Assembly: GCA_030770535.1 (NCBI GenBank)
Contig: JASVEC010000027.1
Span: 434,001 to 498,000 of the forward strand
Source of the DNA: Batkoa obscura
Lineage: Eukaryota; Entomophthoromycota; Entomophthoromycetes; Entomophthorales; Batkoaceae
Length of the DNA stretch: 64,000 bases
Reading direction: 5' to 3'
Positions 31,908 to 43,480 of the stretch are shown one piece after another. The notes below the pieces were generated by a model. It was not told where the DNA came from. It searched no databases and saw nothing but the letters and a program-made list of their open reading frames with translations. Both the position numbers and the translations under genes were made by a program. The first letter of the stretch is position 1. Each line of letters starts with the position of its first letter.

Positions 31908-32929
31908 TATGTTACATTTATTTCAAACTAAGATATTAAAGTTTTTAAGCTTTATATACTAAGCTAATATTTTTTTAATAAAAAAACTTAATTAAAAAAA
32001 TATAATATTTAATTTTAGTCTTAATATTAAATAAAATTAGATTAAAAATCCAAATTTAATAATCAGTTAATGAAATAAATATAATATGTACTATGATATA
32101 GTAAAAAATTAATTTTTATATTACATTTCATAATTACATTGAATTTTTCTTATATGATATTAGAAATGACTAATATGATCAAAATGTTTTTATTACCAAT
32201 AACTCTATTATCGTATTTTTATTGATATTAAACCATACTTTTAAAAAAATATATACATATAGTTTTACTATTAGTTTTCATAGTGTTATAATTTAGCATT
32301 TATATTATCATAAATTCAAGCTTAAAATATTTAATAATCAGGTTTATTTATATAAACTTATGATATAATAACAAATGAGCATATCCTTTATTAAAGATTT
32401 TTTAATATTAAGCTTCAATCTGTTTTTTAAAAATGAACGAACTGCCGAAATAAATACAATCAAGTTGACATATTGGTGATCCCAATTTAAACGTGAGATT
32501 GCAAATTCTTATTTTGTGTTTCCTAGATACAAAAATAGAAAAAGCCATGCAATCTAATCTATCAAACACAAAATCACAAATGCCCAATCTCCTGTTAAAA
32601 TTGGATTAGTAGTATCAATAACTAAAATTCAAAATCCTTTTCACGTTCATATGTAATGATTACATCATAAAGTAATTATTTATTTGGGACCAAAATTACC
32701 AATGTTTTTAAAAACGAACAAAGAAGTAATTTTTTAAACCTCAGCATTACTTTTATTCTTTAAAAATTGTATAGCTTAAGTATAACTATGATATATGTTA
32801 TCCAATAGCAGTTCAGTATTAAATCAGCGACAAATTGGTTTTGGATAGTTTCAGACAGTAACCCAAGTGATACAAAACTAGCTAAATAAAGAGTTTTTAA
32901 ATATGCCTTTAAATTTCAAAATCAAAATG
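31908..32929. other. AT-rich stretch upstream of bZIP4
   Basis: No gene seen. The 400 bases before bZIP4 are less AT-extreme and may hold its regulatory sites. Confidence 0.35.
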
Positions 32930-32937
32930 TATAAAAG
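32930..32937 (+). promoter_or_regulatory. TATA box of bZIP4
   Basis: TATAAAAG, 44 bases before the ATG at 32974. Confidence 0.65.
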
Positions 32938-32973
32938 GAAACCGACTTTCTATTTTTCAACTAATATTTTATT

Positions 32974-33591
32974 ATGCTTTCTCAATTTAACAATTTGAAT
33001 TTTATTGAGCCCACAGCAGCTCCTTCTGACGGCTTCTTATTTGATAGCTACTTAAATCCTACCACAAATCAATTCTGTGACAATACTATAGCACTCTTAA
33101 GCAACGAATATCCTTTTATCTTCGACCTTCCCGAAGTACAATCATTTCGATACGAAGATTTTTTTAAATTTGACTTTGATCCAACTGAACATAACACTTT
33201 TCAAGAATCTAATCCCTTCAATTCAAGCTTCGGCTATTTTGTCAGTTCTCCTCCTACCTCTTCTCCACCCCAGTATTTGAACCCAGTTAAATTAGACCAA
33301 AGTAGTGATCCAAACAACGTCACTAAAAAAAATCAAATGAACAAAAGAAACAAACGTAGGAAGGCTACAAAAGAAGAAACCCTGATAAAAAATCGTGAAG
33401 CTGCTTCAAAATGTAGGCAAAAAAAGAAAGAGTGGCTAAAGAAGAAGGAAGTCGAAACTCGCTTACTAGATGACGAAAATGATTACTTGAGTGAACAAGT
33501 AACTGAACTAAAAAATGAAATCTTAAACTTGAAAATGTTATTATCTGCACATAACAACAATTGTAATATATCCTTGAACTCTTCTGCTTAA
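32974..33591 (+). CDS. bZIP transcription factor 4 (ATF/CREB type)
   Basis: 205 residues, one exon, with the most canonical bZIP of the cluster: basic region KNREAASKCRQKKKEW at about 138-153 with the expected Asn, Ala-Ala, Cys and Arg, preceded by a Lys/Arg-rich nuclear-localisation-like stretch (NKRNKRRKATK), then the zipper (LSEQVTELKNEILNLKMLL) and AHNNNC. The N-terminal half is acidic and aromatic (YEDFFKFDFDP), fitting an activation domain, and contains NPFNSSFGYF and PPQYLNP, shared with bZIP2. Likely a DNA-binding activator and possible dimer partner of its degenerate neighbours. Confidence 0.92.
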   Translation: MLSQFNNLNFIEPTAAPSDGFLFDSYLNPTTNQFCDNTIALLSNEYPFIFDLPEVQSFRYEDFFKFDFDPTEHNTFQESNPFNSSFGYFVSSPPTSSPPQYLNPVKLDQSSDPNNVTKKNQMNKRNKRRKATKEETLIKNREAASKCRQKKKEWLKKKEVETRLLDDENDYLSEQVTELKNEILNLKMLLSAHNNNCNISLNSSA

Positions 33592-34735
33592 AAGTTTACC
33601 TTTTTATTGTATCCTTGGTATACGCTTATAAATAAAATATTTATTTCTATGTAATTTAGTTTTGACTAATATTGATTTTATTTAATTTACTTTAAATACA
33701 ATTAAAGTAATTTTATACTATTTGCTACTATTTACTACTATTTATTATTTACTATACTCTATTAATTTATTACTTAAAACAACTTTAGTATTTATCAATA
33801 CAAATTTTTGGATTTGTTTTATAATCAATTTTTAAACTAAGCTTTCGTCACCAAAATCTAGGAGCGTATACCTTAATTTGGAAAAGAGCTAATAAGAGTT
33901 GTAATATATGATTATATGGTTTTAAAAAACTTAACACTCTTCTTTCAAAACTCCTAAATATAGCTTGATTTGGAATAAATTTATATAAGCATTAAACCTC
34001 TTTAATTTTATGTCATAAATCCTTTTCTAAACCTTGAGATAACGATTTAGAAATATTTATGATTTTTAATGAAACTAATCAGAGTCCATGGTTATCCTCA
34101 ATTCATCAATGATCTAATAGTTTAAGGAACCTCAAGATCGAGAAAAAAACTATTGATTCTCTTGTATCAAGTTTGCCTTGTTTTATTGTAACAAGTAGAA
34201 GCCTATCATCTTGTTGCTATATATTTCATAGCATGATAGAATATTAATTAAAATGTCTTGGCATAAAACGATAGAAATTTATTAACAATTATTAATGAAA
34301 AATGTATATTAAATAAGATGGATATTTTGATAATAAAAATAGATGAGAAATAGGAATTAATAACTAATGATCAACTTCTACTCAAAGCCTGATGATCTTT
34401 TACATAGAATTTTATAAGAAAATTCTAATTTTTATTTACAATTATTAATAGACTTGCTAAGGAAAGTGTCGATATCCTAACTAAATATTCGAATTTCATG
34501 TTATCGAGCTGCAGTAGCTTCTTCTTCGAACTGCCTTGTATTTAATGAAGCGAATAAAAAAGACAAACTTAATTGCAGCTTAATTGGTTTCAGATTTTAA
34601 TATTATGGCATGAGTAGAAGAGTTATAGTATTAAACTGTGTTTTAAATTAAAAATTTAAGCTTTTTAACTTTGAGTTTAAAGTTATAAATTTAAAATAGT
34701 AAATTATTATTTAAAAAATTAGAAACTCAGTTTAG
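33592..34735. other. Intergenic stretch, no gene seen
   Basis: Includes a TTTACTACTA microrepeat near 33720-33760; nothing recognised as coding. Confidence 0.35.
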
Positions 34736-35192
34736 TATTACTCTTCAAAATAAAAATTGTGCTTTTACAAAAATAAGCTTAATTTTGAAAGTGAACTTTT
34801 TGATTTCAACCAATCAAATTGACTGAATTTGTTTTTTTGCAAATTCATCTTCTAGGCAAAAATTTTAATCATTTTGTTAATTTAACAGAACTATCTTTTT
34901 AAATTTTAAATAAAAAACTTATGATGAAATGGTTGTTTCTATTATTTTATTTTTTATTCATGATATTAAATATTTTAGTTTAAATTATTTTTTAATTTTT
35001 ATTTATAACAATCTCATTTTCATATCAAAATCAAATTTTCAAGTCTAGCTTAAAAAGATAGTTCTGTTAAAAAATTAATAATATTTTTGCAAAACCATTT
35101 TTGATTGTAAGTTAAATTTGCATAAATAAAGTTCACTTTCAAAATGAGCTTTATTTTTGCAGAACCAAATTTATATTCTGAAGAGTGTTATA
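34736..35192. repeat. Foldback element with long inverted arms (family D)
   Basis: The left arm (34736 to about 34915) and right arm (about 35045 to 35192) are imperfect reverse complements over some 150-170 bases. Shared blocks include ACTCTTCA near the tips, TTTTGAAAGTGAACTTT, and TTAACAGAACTATCTTTTTA at the inner ends. The central loop of about 130 bases is AT-rich and non-coding. TA lies beside both tips, suggesting a Tc1/mariner-like non-autonomous element, though this is the only copy in the window. Confidence 0.75.
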
Positions 35193-35418
35193 CATTAACC
35201 TGATAACTAAAATTATTCTATTTTCTATACTAGGCGTTTACTCCTCAATAGAAAATATTGGTTAAATTGCGCATTCCCTAATCAATGGTTTACTAAATAT
35301 GAAATGCAATTTACCATATTTACTTATAATTTAATAACATTAAGTTATTATTACTCCTTCTTTTCATTTAATCGGATTTATAACTATTGAATATACAATC
35401 AAATACTTGCATCTAATA

Positions 35419-35521
35419 CAGGAGGGTGTTTTTTTTGGTTTCATTATTTTTTCCATTTTTTAAGCGTTATTTGAGCAGAAAGGTTGTTAATAAAATTCCT
35501 AAACGCAAAAATACATCCTCA
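35419..35521 (+). repeat. MITE-A copy 10
   Basis: GGAGGGTGTTTT to ACATCCTCA with core AAGCGTTATTTGAGC; tips slightly diverged. Confidence 0.88.
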
Positions 35522-36690
35522 TAGTTTATTTAAGATTATTTGTTTTATAAATAAAGTTTTATAAAACGTATTCAATGATGTCAGAACCATACTTTAGGCT
35601 ATATATAAAATCAAATCACCTTCAGTTAATTACCTCGTTTATCCGCTTCCTGTTCTCTCTTCTTATATATAGATCTATAATAGCCTATACAATTTACAGG
35701 TTTATCAGTCCATTACAACTGTTCAAATAAAAGAACCGAACAGGTCAATATGATTTTTCTTAATAGTAATTAAAATTGAAAGTAAATAAAAAATAGAAAA
35801 ATAACAAAATTTTTAAGACTTAATTAGAATTCAAGTAAACTTAAACAAAAGTAATAATTTTAAAGTTATATTGCTACTATAAGCGTAAAAGAATGAATAT
35901 TTAATATTAAATTGTATAAAAATCATACTTATACAATTAAAATTAAAATTATCTTTGTTGCAGTATTTTACTATTGTTCACTTTCAGATCCAGTCATTGT
36001 CAAAAACTCTATATCAGCCTGTTCAAATTTATTTTTTTGAGCAGCCATAAAGGGCTGACAATCCCGTATATTAGAAATAAATTTGCCGAGCTACTGCTAT
36101 TTCGCAAAAATCTCGCCACTCAATTTACTAAATTAAGAAGTTCAACTCCGATATTATTAAATAAATTACATTCCTGAGCATAATATATATAAAATTCTAA
36201 TTAATTAAATGTAAGGATTGTTCAGCAAGTTTCATTTATTTATTTGATCATGCCTTATAGCATATGTAGCAGCTGTTAAGACTGTCTTTTCCTTCATATC
36301 CTTACATGGTCTATAGGATTAAACAAAGATAGATTCTGAAAGTCAATTAAATTAACTGTTTAATTATAATTTCTTCTAAACTGAATATGTAAATTAATTA
36401 ATCGGTTTCATATATTTTTTATACTTCAAAAAAAATATAGCAGTTATCAATACTATCCTATCCTTTATCTATTTGCGTAATTAGTGAGTAAGACTGAAAC
36501 AAACCCCCAAAGTTACTTAGAATAGCTGTTCAATTGATATCATGGTATCCTGGCATATATAGTTCAAGTAGGGAGTACTCGAGTATTGTAAATAGCCCAA
36601 CTGCTATAATAAAGCCATTAGTTTGAAACAAAGCTTAAAGGTTTTAATTAAGCCCTTTATTATTATTATTATTTTAAAATTAGGCAAATA
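35522..36690. other. Intergenic stretch, no gene supported
   Basis: A 67-codon frame at 35974-36177 has an ATG but no recognisable domain or promoter, and codon content similar to the flanks. Confidence 0.35.
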
Positions 36691-36855
36691 CGGCCGTTGC
36701 AACTTTTTTGCGACTTTTTTAGTAGTGATTTTTATACAAACTATTTATATAGCTAATTTTTCTAAAGCCTGATTCTTATAGTCATTTAAACTTTAATACA
36801 TTTTCTTTTCTTAAGTGAGCTATTAAATAGGTCGCAAAAGAGAAGCAGTAGCTGT
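36691..36855. repeat. Inverted-repeat element family C, copy 2
   Basis: Left end CGGCCGTTGCAACTTTTTTG followed by CGAC; right end GTCGCAAAAGAGAAGCAGTA then GCTGTA, its imperfect inverse. Interior matches copy 3 (CTTTTTTAG..CTAAAG(C/A)CTGATTCTT). Confidence 0.65.
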
Positions 36856-37128
36856 ATAAGGATTAATATTGCTACTACTAAAATAACATATATTTGTTTT
36901 TATTAGATAATATTTGGGAGAAAAATTCCGCAATAAAAATAGGGTAAGATAAACTATATACCATTGTCCTTGATTTTTGAGTTTACACCAGTATAAAATG
37001 TAAGTAATTAACACATAAATGCAGTTGAAGCAAGTGCATAAGTCATAACGGAGAAAATAGTCCTTTTTTTCAGTAATCTGTGCATTTACTTCAATACACT
37101 TAATGCATGAGTTGCTTATTTTTTGTTG

Positions 37129-37295
37129 TGGCTGTTGTGACTCTTTTATGACCTTTTTTAGCGGCAGTTTTATAATTAAATTATTTGTGTAATCGATTTA
37201 CTAAAGACTGATTCTTGAATTTATCTAAATTTTAACACAATTTTTTCTCTCAAATGAATAATTATGAAAGCTGAAAAGGAGTTGTAACAGTTGTA
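37129..37295. repeat. Inverted-repeat element family C, copy 3
   Basis: Left end TGGCTGTTGTGACTCTTTTA then TGACC; right end GAAAAGGAGTTGTAACAGTT. Same orientation as copy 2 and about 270 bases away; interiors align over their whole length with many substitutions. Confidence 0.65.
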
Positions 37296-38870
37296 TTTTG
37301 TTTTACTGAGCTTGTTTAATTAAAATTAATAAATATACGTGTTGAGTTTTGAATTTTTGTAAGTTAAAACGTGAGATCAAACTTTAATGTGTTAGAAATA
37401 TAGATACGATCTACATAAGTATATTTTGTTTTATTATAAAAAAATAAAGCTTCTGCCGTTTTTTTATTAACTTGATTTTGATTTTCTCATAAATTAATAA
37501 GATTATATCGTTGTAAAGTTTTTACTAATGAATTCTTCGATATCCCTTGTTATTTAATATTGTTTAGGAATAATCTTTTTTAATATGTGTTTGTTTAATC
37601 AAACACAAAATAGAATATAAACAGCCATGTAAAAGAAGAGGAAAATCATTCAAAGTGTGATGATAAAATAGTTTTACTTTAAATTGAAAAAGGATCTATG
37701 ATTTCAATTGATGGGTTAATAATAGACAAACTTACTCAATTAATTTTCCAACCTCTTACATGATGCATTTAACTTATATTATCGGATAATTATCTTTGCT
37801 AAAAAAGTGAGTAATCTATTTTTAAAAACTTTAACTTATTATATCTGTTTAAGTTCTAATGACCAACTCTAACTGTTCATTTAATGATAAATTTTATACA
37901 CATATTTTGCTAAAGCCTAAGGATTAAGCTTTAGCAAAAGTTATCAAATAAATAGATAACGAAGGATTTTTGCAAAAAATCCACATTTGAACTTAAACTA
38001 ATTAATTGTGTTAAATGATTTTTAAAATTAAAGTGCAACATAACTGAATTAGTTAAGACCTCTTCTCCGTTTTGATTAACCTTGTTCATCATCCTCAATT
38101 TGAATATTTGGAAATAGACATTTGGGCTCTGCTCAAATTTAGATACCTCCGAAAATAAACTTTTGAAAAAAAGATAAAGATCAACTTACTAAAAAATTAG
38201 TAGTACACTCCGTTCGTAAATAAACAATCTTATTTACTCTTGAACCAGCTATCTTAGTCTCGTTTTAATACCAAAGTTACCTGAAAAGAAATCCAAAATT
38301 ACGAATTTACATTTTGAAGTAAAAAAGGGATATTGTGATTTTAAAAAAATCTATTTTTAAGTAGAGAAATACAGATTGAAAGCTCAATTGAACAAAGAGC
38401 CTATAGATCGAAAAACTAAAGTGAATCAGTTTCCGTATTTAATAATAAAATAACAAACTTTCAAGTATTCTAATTTATAATATTAATTAATAAAACTTAA
38501 AAATAAATGGATTAATAGTCCTATTAACTTTTAAGACATAAAATTCAACTATTATTAATTATTCTGTTTTCTTTTTTATTTTAGAACTTATTTTAAATAG
38601 TTAAACATTCCAACCTATTTTTGCTGTTAGGCTCAATCAATCATTCCATCATGGAGCGCATTCATTAAACTTAAAAAGCCTAGCTATATCCAAATAAGGT
38701 AAGTTTTAACACAAAATGACCGAATTAAATTTAGCCAAACTTAGTTAGGTGAGGCTTAAAAATTGGATGTTCAAGCCATTATTGGAGGAAATAAAACAGC
38801 TTTTAGTTTTGGTGTAGGAATCTTCCAATGAAACAAAATAGCTAGAGATGCTGGACAGATGATTAAATAA
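37296..38870. other. Intergenic stretch upstream of bZIP5
   Basis: No gene seen in about 1.6 kb. Confidence 0.35.
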
Positions 38871-38878
38871 TATAAAAG
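38871..38878 (+). promoter_or_regulatory. TATA box of bZIP5
   Basis: TATAAAAG, 54 bases before the ATG at 38925. Confidence 0.65.
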
Positions 38879-38924
38879 CAAATGAAAGTAACAATTTAAA
38901 ATTATTTTTTATCATCATTTGAAA

Positions 38925-39518
38925 ATGTACTTAAACTCCGCTTGTGAATTAAAAGCCAGTCTTTCAGCTGGAAAATTAGGGGAAGGATATTCTAATTATA
39001 ATCCAAATCTTGAAGACAACACATTAATTCAAGACTTTCATTATTCAGTCGATAGTCTATTCCCTGCTCCTTTAGGTACTCCTTTAGGTACCCCTTTAGA
39101 TACATTATTATACTCGTTGCCTTTTAATAATAGCAATGAGATTTTTAATGATCCTTTTCTATATTCTATTTACTCAGAAGACTTGTCTAAAATTAGTGAA
39201 ACTACCATTTCTACCATGTCTAGTCCATCACAGGAAGTAATAAATCAATACACCTTAAATAATAATGTAATAGAATCAAAGAATGAAGAAACGAAAAGTA
39301 AAAGACAACGCCAAAATAAGCAGCAGAAACTAGAGAGCAATAGAATAGCGGCTCAAAGGTGCAGAATCCGTAAGAAGCAATGGATCCAAACTCAAGAGCA
39401 ACAGATAACACAATGTGAACAGCAAAACGAAGAGCTAGAGAAACAAATTACTAGCCTTAAAGAAGATATCTTGGATTTAAAAATGTTGCTTGCGGCACAT
39501 AGGGACTGCGATCTTTAA
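38925..39518 (+). CDS. bZIP transcription factor 5 (ATF/CREB type)
   Basis: 197 residues from the first ATG; an in-frame TTG two codons earlier is not a credible eukaryotic start. The basic region ESNRIAAQRCRIRKKQW is canonical, preceded by KSKRQRQNKQQK. The zipper (CEQQNEELEKQITSLKEDIL) and ending DLKMLLAAHRDCDL match the Atf1-type block best of all five. The N-terminal half carries a small GTPLGTPLDTLL repeat (a 15-base duplication near 39075-39100) and is otherwise unlike the other members, so it is the most divergent intact paralog. Confidence 0.91.
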   Translation: MYLNSACELKASLSAGKLGEGYSNYNPNLEDNTLIQDFHYSVDSLFPAPLGTPLGTPLDTLLYSLPFNNSNEIFNDPFLYSIYSEDLSKISETTISTMSSPSQEVINQYTLNNNVIESKNEETKSKRQRQNKQQKLESNRIAAQRCRIRKKQWIQTQEQQITQCEQQNEELEKQITSLKEDILDLKMLLAAHRDCDL

Positions 39519-39900
39519 ATTTTTATAGCTTTGTTATATTAATTATCCTTTTGTATTTATTTTAATAAAGTATGCTATTTTTGTTTTAGTTCTAAACTGG
39601 AGTAGTTTTAAATGGTGATGTAATTGGAAGAATAAATTATTTTAAATGCTATATTTAATTCAATAACAAAATGAATTAATTTAAAACTCAAACTTTAAAT
39701 GTAAATAAAATAAAAATCATAGATTAGAAATCAATGTTTCATGTTTCAAAACAATTAAAAAAAAGAAATTAAAAGCTTGAAATTTTATATCAAATAGATC
39801 CATAAGTAATAATTTCCAAAAAGTACTAGAAGTGTATAGTTAAGAAATTTAAAAAAATTATCAAATTACTTTTATCCCTAAAAACAAAAAATTAAATATA
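39519..39900. other. 3' flank of bZIP5, no gene seen
   Basis: AT-rich, with an AATAAAG signal about 45 bases after the stop codon. Confidence 0.35.
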
Positions 39901-40126
39901 TGGGGATGTCCAAATCGATTTCATTTCTTTATGCAATTTTTAACTATTTTATATTTTAAAACTTTGCTTAAAATCCTGTAAAAATAAATTCTTTATTAAA
40001 AAGCAAAAGTACCCGATACAGTTTTAAATTATTTTACTATAATTTATATTGTAAATTAGCAAAATTTATACTAAATTTAGTACAAATTCCTGAACTAGCA
40101 AGCCTTTTACTAAGATAACTTATATA

Positions 40127-40227
40127 TGAGGATGTATTTTTTTGTTTAACAATTTTACTAACAATTTTTCCGCTCAAATAGCGCTTAAAAGATGGAAAAA
40201 GTGATGAAGCCAAAAAAAACACCCTCA
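40127..40227 (-). repeat. MITE-A copy 11, inside TE2
   Basis: 101 bases from TGAGGATGTATT to ACACCCTCA with TATA on both sides, sitting exactly at the junction between the inverted arm and the transposase fragment of TE2. Confidence 0.93.
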
Positions 40228-40479
40228 TATATTTAAATAAATTTATAAAATAAATATTAGTCTAAATATTAATCTTAATTTTTTTGCTGAACATTATGGA
40301 AAAAATATAGTTGATGGACATTTTAAAAATCTTTTACAATGGAAAAATAGTTTTAAAGCATTAGGTAAAATAGAAGATATTAATCAATTAATTCCAAATT
40401 TGAGACTTTTGTTTATAAACATAATAGAATTAATAACTTAACTGTTAATAATAAGAAAATAAATATAATTTTAAAAAAT

Positions 40480-40960
40480 TGTGAAAGTTGATACTCAGTG
40501 GTCAGAGTTAAAAGCTACTCTTGCTTAATTAACTTGCCTTGAGTCGAAGGGTCTTAGTTTATGTAACTAAGATAGACTTAACTTAATAGAAATAGTACAT
40601 AATAAGCTACGAATTATGTAAAACAAATACAATGGAAGATACTACCGTAAAATCTATGTAAGATGTTGTCAGAAAGACTTAGTAACTTTATTAATGGTAC
40701 GTTATCAGGGAGTAATCTAATTAAAAAGCCTCGAGTTAGTATGTTGAAGAATCTCTTTTATACTCCAACTGGGTGGCTATATATAAGAAACATTATAACA
40801 GTTATTCCTTATTATAGTTGCCAAGTATGGACATTAAAACGGGGACAATAAGTTCTTCATGAACAAGTGGTAGCAATTCTCACAGCAAATCTATATAAGG
40901 AACTCTGAATTGATTATCATATTATAATTAATCCTAGAGCTAATGAAGCGATATTTCACA
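40480..40960 (+). mobile_element. Solo-LTR-like element B3 (fossil)
   Basis: 481 bases from TGTGAAAGTTGATACTCAGT to GCGATATTTCACA, flanked by AAAT on both sides, inserted in the transposase remnant of TE2. It retains the uninterrupted site (GGCTATATATAAGAAACATT) that carries a MITE in B5. Confidence 0.85.
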
Positions 40961-41701
40961 AAATATAAAAGAAGCAAAAACATAATAAAAGTAACAAAAG
41001 TATAAAGTATTAAAAAGTATTTACATTTCATTAAACATAATAATAAACTACACTGTTATCCAGTTTCTGATATATTAAAAAAAAGCGATATAATTCCAAT
41101 TAAAATTGTAAAGTCTATAAAAAATAAAAAAATTAAAAGATCAACCTCAACTTATCTTACAAAAATAATGAAATTTTAAAAGTTTTAATATTTACTAAGC
41201 AGGTAAATAGTTTATTAAATGATAGAAATCAATTGTTAAATGTCAATATTACTTAAATTATTAATAGCTAAGTTAATAAATAGTCAAAAAGCAAGTAGTT
41301 GTAATAATAAATTAAAACTATTATTATATCGCTTGTATTATATAAAGATGGTCAACTATAGTTTTCGGGCTAAATATTCCATCCTATGCAGATATTTATT
41401 AATAATATAATCATAATATTAAAATTATTTATTTATTTAATAGCAAATTTGCAATGTTGCCTATAAAACAGTTAATAATAAATATTTCTCAATGAGATTT
41501 TATAAAAATATACATTTATCTATATAATACAACTTTGATTAATATCAATATATAAATTATCTTAGCAAAAGCCTTGATAATTTGGGAGCTTGTATTAAAT
41601 TTAGTATAAATTTTGCTAATTTACAATATAAATTATAGTAAAATAATTTAAAACTGTGTCGGGTACTTTTAGTTTTTGATAGAATTTATTTTTATAGAAT
41701 T

Positions 41702-42160
41702 TGTGAAATATTGGTTTATCAGCTCTCGGATTAATTATAACATAGTAATCATTTAACCTGTTTACAAAGCTAGTGGTAGTCTTGTAATCAATTTGACTGT
41801 AAACCATGTGGTATAATCAATCCAGAGTTCCTTGTTTTGATTTGCTGTGAGAATTTATAACTTCACATTGCAAAGAATATAAAAGAGATTCTTCAACATA
41901 TTAACTCGAGGCTTTTTAGCTGAATTGTTCCCTGATATCGTACCATTAATAAAGCCACTAAGTCTTTCTGATAACATCTTACGTATATTTTACAATAGTA
42001 TTATCTATTCTATTTGTTTTATATAGTTCGTGACTTATTACGTATTATTCATATTAATTTAAGTCTATCTTAATTATATAAACTAAGACCGTTCGACTCA
42101 AAGCAAGTTAATCAAGCAAAAACTGCTTTTAACTCCTACCACTGAGTACCAACTTTCACA
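41702..42160 (-). mobile_element. Solo-LTR-like element B4 (fossil)
   Basis: 459 bases from TGTGAAATATTGG to CCAACTTTCACA, flanked by AATT on both sides, inserted in the right arm of TE2 in the orientation opposite to B3. Confidence 0.85.
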
Positions 42161-42237
42161 AATTTTAAGCAAAGTTTCTAAAATATAAAATATTTAAAAA
42201 TTGGATAAAAAATGAAATCAATTTAGACATCTCCCTA

Positions 42238-43480
42238 TGTTAAAATATATTAAATATTGGTAAAAATCCATTGTTTGTTTTTTTGAGTTCAGCACTAAAT
42301 TCTAACTTTGACTATAACCTTCACCCTTAAGTCCAATACTAACTAACTCTTAATTGATTACACTAAATAGTAGTGATTTTATAATTAAAAGTTAATCAAA
42401 ATGCATTAGTTAGAATAATGGAAAAATATGTCTCTGTCTCGGTCCCCAGGCCATAAAACAGCTACCGCCGGCTTTCCTATCTGTTCTTTCCTCCAAGAAT
42501 AATTATACTTCACATCTATGAAGTTTTATTGATGTTGCTTTTTTTTAAAAAGATAAAATCGCTGTTTATCCATATTGGATAAGTACGTTTTAAATAATGA
42601 TAATAATTTAAAACTATAAAACGTATCTCTTTTTTAAAATAATAATAGTAGAATTTTAAATAAATTGATATTTTATTTGGAGTAAAAAATACCAAACTTT
42701 TAGTCTATACTCAATGGTTTCTGTTCTCCTAAAAGGCTCCAACTTTCTTAACGTGGATAGATTCACAACATTCTATAAAAATTGTTTACTCTCTGACAAC
42801 ACCCATTCTTAGATAGCCTAATGCAATTTTGTTTAACATTACAACGGGCAAAACCAAGGGCGTCTTTTTTTAAAAATTTTACAAACAATTTTTCCAATCA
42901 ATAGCGCTTAAAAAATATAAACAAATGAAACCAAAGATGTCTCCATAAAGATCTCTGAGTTTTTGAGTTTTTAAGAATAATAAAAGCACCAAAGTGATTA
43001 CAATATTATTAATATTTAAATGAATGTTTTATCCACAAACAAATCTTACTAAATTTATTATGATAATAATAACTCGATTAGTGAATTTTACCTCAAAATT
43101 TTTAAGTAACACCTGTTTACAGCTTTGTACGTTATTAAAAAATAACTCCCAATTGAAATAAGTCATTTCTGATTATTGAAGTTCTAGTATACAAACTAAT
43201 TCATAATGTGCAATCTTTGCTTTAAATAACTTATTGATTAAGTGCAACATCTATATTATATCATGAAGGTTATATAGTTTGATAAAAGGTGATATATTTG
43301 TTATACTCTATTTAGTAAAAATATAATAAATTAATTTTAAATTACTTGTTTCGGTTTCAAAATCCTTATAGGTCCCCCATATTGATATTGTGATAAAAAT
43401 ATTGTACAAAAAGAACTTATAAAAATAATAGTGAACAATTATAAAACATCAAATAAAAAATAGTAAAGTTTATTAATAAA
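42238..43480. other. Intergenic stretch with a small GC-richer patch and an old MITE
   Basis: No gene seen. At 42430-42480 there is an unusual patch (TCTCGGTCCCCAGGCC, GCTACCGCCGGC) that stands out from the AT-rich surroundings but matches no RNA gene I recognise. Confidence 0.35.
42856..42945 (-). repeat. MITE-A copy 12 (old, shortened)
   Basis: Core CAATAGCGCTTAAAAAATA and end GATGTCTCCA remain; the rest is diverged. Confidence 0.7.

Larger units (their letters stand above)
39901..42237 (+). mobile_element. TE2: rearranged second copy of the TE1 transposon
   Basis: Left end TGGGGATGTCCAAATCGATT at 39901, with TA before it; right end, read inward, ATGTCTAAATTGATTTCATT near 42230. The first ~225 bases are an inverted copy of the element's 3' terminal region, including the segment AAAAGTACCCGATACAGTTT, which recurs inverted near 41655-41690. 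TE2 therefore has unusually long inverted arms, whereas TE1 has only short ones. The middle (40282-40479, then 40961-41260) is a decayed 3' part of the transposase, with LNFFAEHYGKNIVDGHFKN in frame; the 5' two-thirds are missing. Three insertions interrupt it: MITE-A copy 11 and solo-LTR-like elements B3 and B4. Confidence 0.78.

Noticed and set aside
42430-42480. GC-richer patch as an RNA gene
   Set aside because: No tRNA, 5S or snRNA signature could be recognised, and no stable conserved fold is evident by eye.
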